Shown: positions 6,787 through 13,168 of the stretch, piece after piece | Numbering within the stretch: position 1 is the first letter of the stretch | How the letters are laid out: every line of letters begins with the position of its first letter | NCBI GenBank assembly: GCA_028866335.1 | Contig: JAGWIL010000019.1 | Location: 1-15,290, forward strand | Direction: 5' to 3' | DNA from: Rhodospirillales bacterium | GTDB taxonomy: Bacteria; Pseudomonadota; Alphaproteobacteria; Acetobacterales; Acetobacteraceae | DNA length: 15,290 nt | Position numbers and translations under genes: made by a program | The notes under the pieces: model-generated | What the model was told of the DNA's origin: nothing | The model's input: only the letters and a program-made list of their open reading frames with translations | Database searches by the model: none

Positions 6787-6966
6787 AATAGAAATACTGG
6801 GTAGTGTTTAGAAGCGGGGATTATCTTTCCACCCCAACAGTTAAGCGGTACCCTTCCCGATAGCCTGAAGACGGGATATTCTGGCATTGACCACGCATAC
6901 AAAGTGACAGCTAAATAAAAATTTTTTTAGTGCTTAATAGGCAATGCTTCACGGGAGATTCAGGTT

Positions 6967-7881
6967 GTGTTTGTCGTATTGGGTGGAAGCGGATTTATCG
7001 GCACGAACTTACGAAATCGCCTTGCTGAACTGCATATTCACTCCACACTTGTATCAAGGGGCACCGAAGCCACGTGTGGCACCCAAGCGCCGGTGGACAA
7101 CTTTATGGCTCTTAACGAATTCGAAGGACCAGCAGGAGACAAGCTGATAAAAAAAGCCTCCGTCATTGTCTATCTGGCGGGCGCCTCGGTGCCGTCGACC
7201 TTCGCCGATGAACCTTGGCGGGATATCGACGCAAATATCAGCCTCGCAGCGCGGACTTTCTGGCGTGTTGCACAGATTAATCCAACGGCTAGAATTGTTT
7301 ATTTATCCTCTGGCGGCACAATCTACGGCGACCAGCCGGGCCTGCTTACCTCAGAAAAAACTCTCGCTGAGCCCAAATCCGGGTATGGGCTAAGTAAGTT
7401 ATTGATCGAAGAGGCGCTTCGGTTTGTTGGCCGTGTAACGGGGGGCTCGTATGCAATCCTTCGCGTTTCTAACCCTATCGGCCCTCACCAGACGAACAAG
7501 GCGCAGGGAATCGTATCTCTTGCTTTGCGCGCGGCTCTGGAGGGGGGGACAATAAAGCTGTTCGACGAAGGCCGACAGGTGCGGGACTATATTGATGTTC
7601 GTGATGTCGTGGATTCGATTATCGCTGCATCCGAAACGGAAATTGGCCAGGGAACTTGGAATATTGGCTCCGGCATAGGTCGATCAACCGCCGAGATGAT
7701 AAAAATGGTTGAGGAGACAACACAGAGGAAAGTTCGCGTTGAACTCCTTCCGAAGCGCCTGGTTGACGTCTCTTATATCGTTTTGGATATAAGTCTGGCG
7801 CGTGAGGAGCTCAATTGGTCGCCATCTCGTCCAATCAGCGACGCGGTGGAGAGCGCTTATCGGTGGCTAATGCCAAAATAG
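6967..7881 (+). CDS. NAD-dependent epimerase/dehydratase (GalE-like extended SDR)
   Basis: The 304-residue extended short-chain dehydrogenase is likely to act on a nucleotide sugar in the cytoplasm, for example 4-epimerisation of a UDP-hexose for surface glycans. It has the NAD-binding GGSGFIG (6-12), the active-site serine region YLSSGGTIYG (112-121), the catalytic pair Y140-x3-K144 in YGLSK, the substrate-domain RVSNPIGP stretch and RDYIDVRDVV near residue 200, as in UDP-glucose 4-epimerases. The length is slightly below the family's usual 310-340. GTG 6967 follows GGAG at 6954-6957 with a nine-base gap and starts exactly at the first strand of the Rossmann fold. It stands alone between an IS remnant and tRNA-Asn, and its base composition is lower in G+C than the genes further right, which is compatible with transfer. 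The exact substrate is unknown. Confidence 0.82.
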   Translation: MFVVLGGSGFIGTNLRNRLAELHIHSTLVSRGTEATCGTQAPVDNFMALNEFEGPAGDKLIKKASVIVYLAGASVPSTFADEPWRDIDANISLAARTFWRVAQINPTARIVYLSSGGTIYGDQPGLLTSEKTLAEPKSGYGLSKLLIEEALRFVGRVTGGSYAILRVSNPIGPHQTNKAQGIVSLALRAALEGGTIKLFDEGRQVRDYIDVRDVVDSIIAASETEIGQGTWNIGSGIGRSTAEMIKMVEETTQRKVRVELLPKRLVDVSYIVLDISLAREELNWSPSRPISDAVESAYRWLMPK

Positions 7882-7968
7882 AATCCGGCTGGAATGCCGC
7901 CCGACCCAGAGATGCACCAACGCGTCGCGGTACTTAGAAGTTCAGCGTTATAGTCGCGGTTCGGGGGA

Positions 7969-8044
7969 TGGCTCCCGAAGTAGGACTCGAACCTACGACC
8001 GAGCGATTAACAGTCGCTTGCTCTACCAACTGAGCTATTCGGGA
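7969..8044 (-). tRNA. tRNA-Asn (anticodon GTT)
   Basis: The minus strand folds as a standard cloverleaf: acceptor TCCCGAA pairing with TTCGGGA, D-arm GCTC/GAGC with AGTTGGTA, anticodon stem AGCGA/TCGCT with loop CTGTTAA (anticodon GTT, Asn), T-arm GTAGG TTCGAGT CCTAC, discriminator G and an encoded CCA at 7969-7971. Length is 76 bases. Just past the 3' end the genome reads CCCGAA again (minus strand, 7960-7965), which could pair with the tRNA's own TTCGGG (7974-7979) in the precursor. A U-rich terminator is not visible. The 3' end faces the A+T-rich block to the left, the side on which integrative elements use tRNA genes, but no displaced att copy was found. Confidence 0.97.
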
Positions 8045-8056
8045 CCGGTGGGGGGC

Positions 8057-8085
8057 TCTATAACCAAACCGGAAAAGCCTTGCAA
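8057..8085 (-). promoter_or_regulatory. Promoter of tRNA-Asn
   Basis: On the minus strand TTGCAA (8080-8085) is followed after exactly 17 bases by TATAGA (8057-8062), placing the start a few bases before the tRNA 5' end at 8044. The stretch after the -10 is C-rich (GCCCCCC), the kind of GC-rich discriminator found at stable-RNA promoters under stringent control. Confidence 0.65.
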
Positions 8086-8195
8086 GTGGGGCCCATGTGG
8101 GCTTTGGCCAGATCCAGCACAGTGTTGATTTATCAGTGCGCCCAACCCGAAGGCCGGTTTGAGTAAGCCCAGTCGCCCACATTTTATCCCGTATC

Positions 8196-8224
8196 TTGGC
8201 AGATGATATTAGCCTCGTTATAGA
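8196..8224 (+). promoter_or_regulatory. Promoter of tRNA-Leu
   Basis: TTGGCA (8196-8201), a 17-base spacer and TATAGA (8219-8224) lie just ahead of the tRNA 5' end at 8234. The -10 hexamer is identical to that of the divergent tRNA-Asn promoter, which supports both calls. Confidence 0.7.
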
Positions 8225-8233
8225 AGGCACATC

Positions 8234-8320
8234 GCGGGCGTGGTGGAACTGGTAGACGCGCCGGACTCAAAATCCGGTTCTAGTGATAGAGTGTCGGTTC
8301 GATTCCGACCGCCCGCACCA
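8234..8320 (+). tRNA. tRNA-Leu (anticodon CAA)
   Basis: This 87-base class II tRNA has acceptor GCGGGCG pairing with CGCCCGC, a D-arm region containing TGGTAGACGCG, anticodon stem CCGGA/TCCGG with CAA (Leu, reads UUG), a long variable arm (TTCTAGTGATAGAGTG region), T-arm GTCGG TTCGATT CCGAC, discriminator A and an encoded CCA (8318-8320). All stems are intact. It is divergent from tRNA-Asn with separate promoters for each. Confidence 0.97.
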
Positions 8321-8609
8321 GAGTGATAGTTCAGTTTGGTTCAGGCTAAAGCCAGATAATTTTTAATCCAATTATATAATCCCGGGTTTTCCCGAATGCT
8401 CTAACTTTGGGCTATGGTTTTGCGGCCAAGGCAGGTGGTTATGCTCGCAAAAATGAGCGGGGGCATGTCTGGGCAGGAATTAATGTTCGCGCCTGGGTTA
8501 AAACCCTAGGCTTTTCGGTATCTTCGCCTAACTCCACTGTATCAAGCGCGGCTATGTGTGCTGCTGGTTAAGCGGGTGCCTGCGCGATTCGGATTCAGGA
8601 GTGTGCCAA
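8321..8609 (+). promoter_or_regulatory. Long 5' leader region of the FdhF/YdeP-like gene
   Basis: No protein gene is seen in these 289 bases between tRNA-Leu and the oxidoreductase. A perfect TATAAT at 8375-8380 is a possible -10 box, though no matching -35 lies 16-18 bases upstream; starting there would give a leader of about 220 bases. Hairpin candidates are CGGG-TTTT-CCCG near 8384-8395, GCTC/GAGC (8443-8446 with 8455-8458) and a strong terminator-like stem at 8491-8515. The Shine-Dalgarno AGGAG at 8597-8601 ends the region eight bases before GTG 8610. A leader this long and structured suggests control after transcription starts, for example by attenuation or an RNA sensor. I do not recognise a known riboswitch class in it. 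Confidence 0.45.
8491..8515 (+). terminator. Terminator-like hairpin in the leader (attenuator candidate)
   Basis: GCCT-GGGTT (8491-8499) pairs with AACCC-(T)-AGGC (8502-8511), nine base pairs with one bulged T and a two-base loop as written (a real loop would open one or two A-T pairs). TTTT at 8512-8515 follows directly. It lies 95 bases before the GTG of the oxidoreductase, so it either ends a short upstream transcript or attenuates the gene. The 3' arm segment TAGGC (8507-8511) can alternatively pair with GCCTA at 8526-8530, which would break the terminator. Confidence 0.5.
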
Positions 8610-10871
8610 GTGTCTGAAAAGCTTCATTTTGAGACGTATAACGCTCCCGCGGGTGGCTGGGGTGCGGCAAAGGCTACGGCCAAGGTAATGCGCGAGCAAA
8701 ACGTGGTGGTAAAAGGCAGCCAGGCGTTGCTTAAAATGAACCATGCTGACGGGTTTAAATGCCCTAGCTGCGCCTGGCCCAATTCTGAGCATGAAAAGAA
8801 GCTGGAATTCTGCGAAAATGGCGCCAAGGCGCTGGCCGTGGAGGCAACGCGCAAGCGGGTAACGCGGGAATTCTTCGCCCAGCATTCTGTCACGGAGCTT
8901 ATGGCCCAGAGCGATTACTGGCTGGAAGAACAGGGGCGGCTTACCGAGCCAATGCGTTACGACCCAGCTTCGGACCATTACGTGCCGGTCTCCTGGCAGG
9001 ATGCTTATAAGCTTATCGGCCAGGAGCTGAATGCCCTGGAAAACCCGGATCAGGCAGAGTTCTACACTTCTGGCCGCACCTCAAACGAGGCGGCATTCCT
9101 CTATTCCGTATTCGCACGGGCATTCGGCACCAATAATTTCCCCGATTGCTCAAACATGTGCCATGAATCCACCAGCCGCGGGCTGCCTAAATCCATTGGC
9201 ATCGGCAAAGGCACGGTGGTTCTGGGGGATTTTGCCAGGGCCGAAGCCATCTTCATTATTGGTCAGAACCCAGGCACCAACAGCCCGCGCATGATGACGC
9301 AGCTGGTGCATGCCCGCAAACGCAAAGCCTCCATTGTGGCGGTCAACCCCATGCCAGAGCGGGCGCTTATCCGCTTTACCGAGCCACAGGATGTGGTGGA
9401 AATGGCAACCTTCAGCTCAACGCCTATTTCGAGCGAGTTCGTGCATATTAAAATCGGCGGTGACGTGGCTTTGTTGAAGGGCATGATGAAGGTGATGTTC
9501 GAGCGCCAGGCCGCAGGAGAGGCGGTGCTGGACGAGGACTTCATCCAAACCCACACAAACGGCTTCCAGGCCTTGAAGGCGGATATTGAAGCCACGCAAT
9601 GGGAGGATATACTGGAGGTTTCCGGAATCCCTGAAGAGCAGATCCGCCGCTGTACGAATATCTACATCGCCTCCAATGCCACCATTATCTGCTATGGCAT
9701 GGGCGTAACCCAGCAGCAGCAAGGTGCGCGGGTTATCCAGCAAATCGCGAATCTGCTTCTGCTGCGCGGCAATTTCGGCAAGCCGGGAGCGGGCATTTGC
9801 CCTGTGCGTGGCCATTCTAACGTGCAGGGTGACCGCACGGTGGGCATTGATGAAATGCCGACGGAACCCTTTCTAAACCGGCTGCAAGAGGTGTTTGGCT
9901 TCAACCCGCCGCGCCATCACGGGCACCATGTGGTGCAAACCGTTAAATCGATGATCGATGGCACAGCGAAAGTATTCATAAGCATGGGTGGAAATTTCAT
10001 TCACGCCATTCCGGATACTCCGCTTGGTTACGAGGCCATGAGCAGACTTAACCTGACTGTGGGTATCGCCACCAAGCTTAATCGCGGCCACGTGGTGCAT
10101 GGCAAACAGGCGCTCATTCTTCCCGTCATCGCCCGGTCAGAAATCGACATGCAGGCTACCGGCCCGCAATTCGTCACCATTGAGGATTCGATGTCCAATG
10201 TCACGGCATCGAGAGGGGTTATGGAACCGCCAAGCCAGGAGGTGCGCTCGGAGGTCGAGATTGTTTGCCGCATGGCAATGGCGACGCTCCCCAACAGCGT
10301 GGTGCCGTGGGAAAGCTATATCGCGAACTATAATCTCATCCGGGACCGCATCGCCGATGTTTATCCGGACTTGTTTCATGGCTTCAACACACGCATTAAC
10401 GTGCCAGGTGGGTTTCACCTCAACACCCCGCCGCGTGAGCGCAAATGGACAACCGAGAGCGGCCGCGCAAATTTTCTAATTTTTGAAGGCGTGCACGAGA
10501 ACGATGCCGTTAGCGATAGCGAAATGCTCCGCCTTTCCACCGTGCGCTCGCATGACCAGTACAACACCACAATCTACTCTTACACAGACCGTTATCGCGG
10601 CGTGTACGACGGCCGCATGGTGTTATTCATGAATGAGGCGGACATGCGCGAGCGCAACCTCACGGCTCAGGCGTTGGTGGCGTTGGAGACAATCGCGGAT
10701 GATGATATTTTTCGCCGTGTGGAGGGGCTGACCGTTTATCCGTTCGAAATGCCGCGCGGCTGCGTGGCCGGGTATTTTCCTGAACTTAACGCGCTGCTAC
10801 CGCTGGACCACCACGACGAGATTTCAGCCACGCCAGCGGCAAAATCCATCCCCGTGCGGGTAGTGGCCTAA
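8610..10871 (+). CDS. FdhF/YdeP-family molybdopterin oxidoreductase
   Basis: The 753-residue enzyme is of the bis-MGD molybdenum family related to formate dehydrogenase H and E. coli YdeP, presumably cytoplasmic since no Tat signal is seen. The N-terminus carries the YdeP-type APAGGWGAA (12-20) and CPSCAWP ... EFCENG, with Cys 51, 54 and 68 as likely iron-sulfur ligands. NMCHE places Cys184-His185 at the expected Mo-ligand position of formate-dehydrogenase relatives. GQNPGTNSPRM, VRGHSNVQGDR and GGNFIHAIPDTP are cofactor-binding stretches of the family. The length fits YdeP (about 760). GTG 8610 was chosen because AGGAG sits at 8597-8601 with eight bases between; an earlier in-frame GTG at 8556 adds 18 unlikely residues. 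The substrate is uncertain: YdeP relatives are linked to acid resistance and are not proven formate dehydrogenases. The convergent fdhD two bases downstream supports an FdhD-dependent enzyme. Confidence 0.88.
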   Translation: MSEKLHFETYNAPAGGWGAAKATAKVMREQNVVVKGSQALLKMNHADGFKCPSCAWPNSEHEKKLEFCENGAKALAVEATRKRVTREFFAQHSVTELMAQSDYWLEEQGRLTEPMRYDPASDHYVPVSWQDAYKLIGQELNALENPDQAEFYTSGRTSNEAAFLYSVFARAFGTNNFPDCSNMCHESTSRGLPKSIGIGKGTVVLGDFARAEAIFIIGQNPGTNSPRMMTQLVHARKRKASIVAVNPMPERALIRFTEPQDVVEMATFSSTPISSEFVHIKIGGDVALLKGMMKVMFERQAAGEAVLDEDFIQTHTNGFQALKADIEATQWEDILEVSGIPEEQIRRCTNIYIASNATIICYGMGVTQQQQGARVIQQIANLLLLRGNFGKPGAGICPVRGHSNVQGDRTVGIDEMPTEPFLNRLQEVFGFNPPRHHGHHVVQTVKSMIDGTAKVFISMGGNFIHAIPDTPLGYEAMSRLNLTVGIATKLNRGHVVHGKQALILPVIARSEIDMQATGPQFVTIEDSMSNVTASRGVMEPPSQEVRSEVEIVCRMAMATLPNSVVPWESYIANYNLIRDRIADVYPDLFHGFNTRINVPGGFHLNTPPRERKWTTESGRANFLIFEGVHENDAVSDSEMLRLSTVRSHDQYNTTIYSYTDRYRGVYDGRMVLFMNEADMRERNLTAQALVALETIADDDIFRRVEGLTVYPFEMPRGCVAGYFPELNALLPLDHHDEISATPAAKSIPVRVVA

Positions 10872-10873
10872 CT

Positions 10874-11683
10874 TTATTCCACCACGTTTCCGGTGAATAG
10901 CAACTGCGCATCTGGCCGGGCGATGGCAATAACCGTCAGCCCGGCTTTTTCTGCCACGCGCAGGGCGAGCCCCGTGGGGGCGGAAATCGCTACAATCGTG
11001 CGGAAACCCGCTATGATTGATTTCTGCACCATCTCGTAAGAGCAGCGTGAGGTAAGCAGGCAAAATCCTTCGGATAAATTTTGCCCCGCTCGCAGCCCTG
11101 CGCCGATCAACTTGTCCAGCGCGTTATGGCGGCCGACATCCTCGCGGATCAGCCGTATTTCGCCCTCAGGGCCACACCATGCGGCACCGTGTACCATGTG
11201 AACAGCTTTATTCAGGGCCTGGTGTTGCGCCAGCTCCGCCAACGCGCGCCTTATTGCTGCCAGGGAGGTAGGTGGGCCGGGTGGCAGGGCGGGCAGGGGG
11301 CGCAATATTTGCCCTGCATCCTCTGTGCCGCAAACGCCGCACCCCGTTCGCCCCACCACCATGCGGCGAGACGCCTGCATAAGCCGGTGGAATGGTTCGG
11401 CGGGAATACGTATTTCCGCGGCTACGAACCCTGGCTCAGCACTCACCTCAATTGATTTAATTTCCTCCGCCCGCTCAACAATTCCCTCGGTTATGGAGAA
11501 GCCGGTGCAGAAATCCTCAATATCCTGTGCGGTGGCCATCATCACCGCGTATTGCATGGTGTTATAACTCAGGCTCACCGGCGTTTCTTCGGCCAGAGCA
11601 GCTTGTCTGGCCTCAAACGGCGCTGCACCCGCCATGCGTGAGGCGGGCCAGGTCTGCATCACGGGGAAAGAGTCGCTATCCAT
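10874..11683 (-). CDS. fdhD: Formate dehydrogenase accessory sulfurtransferase FdhD
   Basis: The 269-residue FdhD passes sulfur from the IscS desulfurase to the molybdenum cofactor, a step needed for active formate dehydrogenases and their relatives. Visible features are EETPVSLSYNTM near the N-terminus, EDFCTGFSITEGI, the functional cysteine pair in GCGVCG (Cys115 and Cys118), REDVGRHNALDKLIG and TSRCSYEMVQKS. All are in the expected order and the length is typical. The start at 11683 lacks a clear Shine-Dalgarno; in-frame ATG 11659 would shorten it by eight residues. It converges on the FdhF/YdeP-like gene with only two bases between the stop codons and no terminator between them. The pairing makes the oxidoreductase the likely client. 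Confidence 0.95.
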   Translation of the reverse strand: MDSDSFPVMQTWPASRMAGAAPFEARQAALAEETPVSLSYNTMQYAVMMATAQDIEDFCTGFSITEGIVERAEEIKSIEVSAEPGFVAAEIRIPAEPFHRLMQASRRMVVGRTGCGVCGTEDAGQILRPLPALPPGPPTSLAAIRRALAELAQHQALNKAVHMVHGAAWCGPEGEIRLIREDVGRHNALDKLIGAGLRAGQNLSEGFCLLTSRCSYEMVQKSIIAGFRTIVAISAPTGLALRVAEKAGLTVIAIARPDAQLLFTGNVVE

Positions 11684-11789
11684 GAGCGTAAACTAGGCGG
11701 CCTGCTGCGGAGTGCAAGATGCCCCGCAAACCACGCTGGTCTGGCACGCATTCGCAACGCTTTGCGGGATATCAAAGTGAAACGCTTGC

Positions 11790-11803
11790 CACTATATATA
11801 GTG
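11790..11803 (+). promoter_or_regulatory. 14-base perfect palindrome upstream of the small exported protein
   Basis: CACTATATATAGTG is fully self-complementary and lies 23 bases before the ATG at 11827. It includes CTATAT/TATATA, which fits an alphaproteobacterial -10 region, although no good -35 is placed 17 bases upstream. It could be an operator overlapping the promoter or a short leader hairpin. A second TATA-rich palindrome occurs before the beta-propeller gene, but the two sequences are not related. Confidence 0.35.
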
Positions 11804-11826
11804 CACAAGATGATCAGGAGCGGGAT

Positions 11827-12132
11827 ATGATCCGGGTGCCGTTGGCTTTGCTTTTGGCGTGTTCGTTCAGCGGCGTTGCTTTTGCGCAAACGGCTACAGG
11901 CTCGGCGCAGATCACCGCCAATCCCAATAGCTCTGTGGTGCAGCCAGGTGTTGCAAAACCGCCGGCTGGAACCGCGGCACCAAAACCGACCAAGCAGCGC
12001 CCCGGCACCAGCCCCACTTTGCCTAATGACCCGACTGTTCCTCAAATTGCTTTGCACCCAACGGGCACTGTCGGCTCGCCGGTGCCAATCGCAGGGGCGG
12101 GTGGCACGACCAAATCAGCCACGGGCCAGTAA
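11827..12132 (+). CDS. Small exported Ala/Pro/Thr-rich protein (hypothetical)
   Basis: This 101-residue product starts at ATG 11827 with AGGAG at 11816-11820 and six bases between; the longer upstream frame is rejected. It has a signal peptide with an Arg at 3, a hydrophobic core PLALLLACSFSGVAFA and a likely cleavage after residue 20 before QTATG. A lipobox reading LLAC (Cys12) is a less likely alternative. The mature part of about 80 residues has low complexity, rich in Pro, Thr, Ala, Gly and Val (VAKPPAGTAAPKPTKQRPGT), lacks Cys and aromatics, and looks disordered. Short proteins of this kind are common in Acetobacteraceae-type genomes and have no assigned function. The gene lies divergent from fdhD and converges on the 73-residue hypothetical. 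Confidence 0.7.
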   Translation: MIRVPLALLLACSFSGVAFAQTATGSAQITANPNSSVVQPGVAKPPAGTAAPKPTKQRPGTSPTLPNDPTVPQIALHPTGTVGSPVPIAGAGGTTKSATGQ

Positions 12133-12142
12133 CAGGCTGGGT

Positions 12143-12364
12143 TTAAATCCGCCGCGGCAGAGCCTGGCGAAGCTCTTCAGAGAGGGCCGCCACCTCGTCG
12201 CTCCGGCATACGCATTCCACGTATTTGCCATGGTGTTCGCGAAACACCCATCCGTCTTCAACAAAAAACCTTTCTTCCGTATGGTTGCCCGCCCGGATGT
12301 TGGGAAATCTGCTTTTCAGCGCGCTATGGCTGGATGGATCAGTAAGGGCTTTGCTCGGGTGCAT
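12143..12364 (-). CDS. Hypothetical protein, 73 residues
   Basis: The ATG at 12364 has AGGGG on the minus strand about six bases upstream. The frame reads MHPSKALTDPSSHSALKS, then VEDGWVFREHHGKYVECVC, and ends with a helical SDEVAALSEELRQAL segment. The product is mixed, globular-looking and has no signal peptide or membrane helix. The two Cys and three His could suggest metal binding, but no known motif matches. It lies opposite a longer plus-strand frame (from 11876) whose translation is Arg/Pro-rich noise. It converges with the small exported protein, ten bases away, and is divergent from the FAH-family gene. No family is recognised. Confidence 0.55.
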   Translation of the reverse strand: MHPSKALTDPSSHSALKSRFPNIRAGNHTEERFFVEDGWVFREHHGKYVECVCRSDEVAALSEELRQALPRRI

Positions 12365-12421
12365 TTTTTACCCCTGCTGTGAACGCGCCAAGCTTAACGG
12401 GAAGTGCCGCCGGTTATCAAA

Positions 12422-12450
12422 TTGAAAAACACATTCTTGCCAAATTTTAT
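12422..12450 (+). promoter_or_regulatory. Promoter candidate for the FAH-family gene
   Basis: TTGAAA (12422-12427), a 17-base spacer and TTTTAT (12445-12450) lie 29 bases before ATG 12479. The fit to the sigma-70 consensus is moderate and the position in the gap between divergent genes is right. Confidence 0.4.
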
Positions 12451-12478
12451 GATGCAGATCTGAAAAGGATTTGAAGCG

Positions 12479-13165
12479 ATGCCTGAGTTTGTGTTTCCGC
12501 CACCGGCACCCATCAGCGTTCCGGTTGCTGATGGCCGGGTTTTTCCCGTGCGCCGGGTCTTCTGCGTCGGCCGGAATTATGCGGCCCATGCGCGCGAGAT
12601 GGGCAGCGACCCGAACCGCGACCCCCCGTTCTTCTTTACCAAACCGGCGGATGCCCTGGTGTTGCCGGGGGAGAACACGCCTTACCCCAGCGAAACGGCA
12701 AATCTGCACCATGAAATTGAGCTGGTGTTGGCCATTGGCACCGGCGGGCAAAACATTCCGGCTGACAAGGCGTTGTCGCACGTTTTCGGGTATTCAATCG
12801 GCGTTGACCTGACCCGGCGGGACATGCAGGACGAAGCCAAAAGCCTCCGCCGGCCTTGGGACTTAAGCAAGGGGTTCGATGCATCCGCGCCAATCGGCGT
12901 CATCGTGCCCGCCAGCGCCATTGGCCACCCGGCATCCGGGCGCATTGCCCTTCAGGTGAACGGTAAACTTCGGCAAGAAGGCGACCTCGCCGATCAGATT
13001 TGGCCGGTGCCAGATATCATCGCGGTCCTTTCCCGCTTTGTGGCCCTGGCACCGGGCGACCTTATCATGACCGGCACGCCACAGGGGGTGAGCGCGGTTG
13101 TGAAAGGCGATGTGATGGAAGGCGAGATAAGCGGCGTGGGCACGCTGCGGACCGTGATGGTGTAA
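12479..13165 (+). CDS. Fumarylacetoacetate hydrolase (FAH) family protein, fumarylpyruvate-hydrolase-like
   Basis: The 228-residue protein is of the small FAH type, metal-dependent enzymes that cleave C-C bonds in beta-diketo acids or decarboxylate oxaloacetate, in the cytoplasm. Key features are CVGRNYAAHAREMG (29-42), FFFTKPADAL (51-60), HHEIEL with metal ligands Glu79 and Glu81, GVDLTRRD with the third ligand Asp110, WDLSKGFDASAPIG, and the family ending MTGTPQGV. The length matches the fumarylpyruvate hydrolase (NagK)/acylpyruvase group. ATG 12479 has a modest AAGGA-type site about nine bases upstream. It converges on glmS with three bases between the stops. No gentisate or homogentisate genes are nearby, so the physiological substrate, possibly oxaloacetate or an acylpyruvate, cannot be fixed. 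Confidence 0.88.
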   Translation: MPEFVFPPPAPISVPVADGRVFPVRRVFCVGRNYAAHAREMGSDPNRDPPFFFTKPADALVLPGENTPYPSETANLHHEIELVLAIGTGGQNIPADKALSHVFGYSIGVDLTRRDMQDEAKSLRRPWDLSKGFDASAPIGVIVPASAIGHPASGRIALQVNGKLRQEGDLADQIWPVPDIIAVLSRFVALAPGDLIMTGTPQGVSAVVKGDVMEGEISGVGTLRTVMV

Positions 13166-13168
13166 GGC

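Larger units (their letters stand above)
5975..6966. other. A+T-rich gene-poor block with hairpins, GATAA cluster and IS remnant
   Basis: About 990 bases lie between the divergent beta-propeller and epimerase genes with no well-supported gene. Contents from left to right: a 16-base palindrome (5992-6007); two copies of GCACAGGACAA exactly 200 bases apart (6047-6057, 6247-6257); a hairpin with eight-base arms, one G-T pair, at 6068-6088; a possible 54-codon small ORF (6210-6374); a perfect eight-base hairpin at 6369-6391; five GATAA/TTATC pentamers (6335-6435); a LacI-type operator candidate (6472-6485); a weak stem TTTGGT/ACCAAA (6571-6592); and a degenerate IS3-type transposase end on the minus strand (6715-6786). 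Just before the epimerase, GTGACA (6904-6909) with TTTAGT (6926-6931) is a weak promoter candidate. Overall it looks like decayed accessory DNA with retained regulatory sites. Confidence 0.55.

Noticed and set aside
7960..7979. TTCGGG ... CCCGAA next to tRNA-Asn as an att site
   Set aside because: It is only six bases and adjacent to the tRNA; no second copy occurs at the far end of the A+T-rich block and no integrase is present.
8556..8609. GTG 8556 as the start of the oxidoreductase
   Set aside because: The extra 18 residues are Cys-rich and unlike the family N-terminus, and no ribosome site precedes it, whereas AGGAG precedes GTG 8610.
8321..8609. A known Moco riboswitch
   Set aside because: The gene type made it tempting, but I could not match the leader to the known conserved helices, so only an unassigned structured leader is claimed.
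11876..12382. A 168-codon plus-strand frame across the small exported protein and the 73-residue hypothetical
   Set aside because: Arg/Pro-rich noise without motifs; it overlaps two better supported frames and has no proper start signal.
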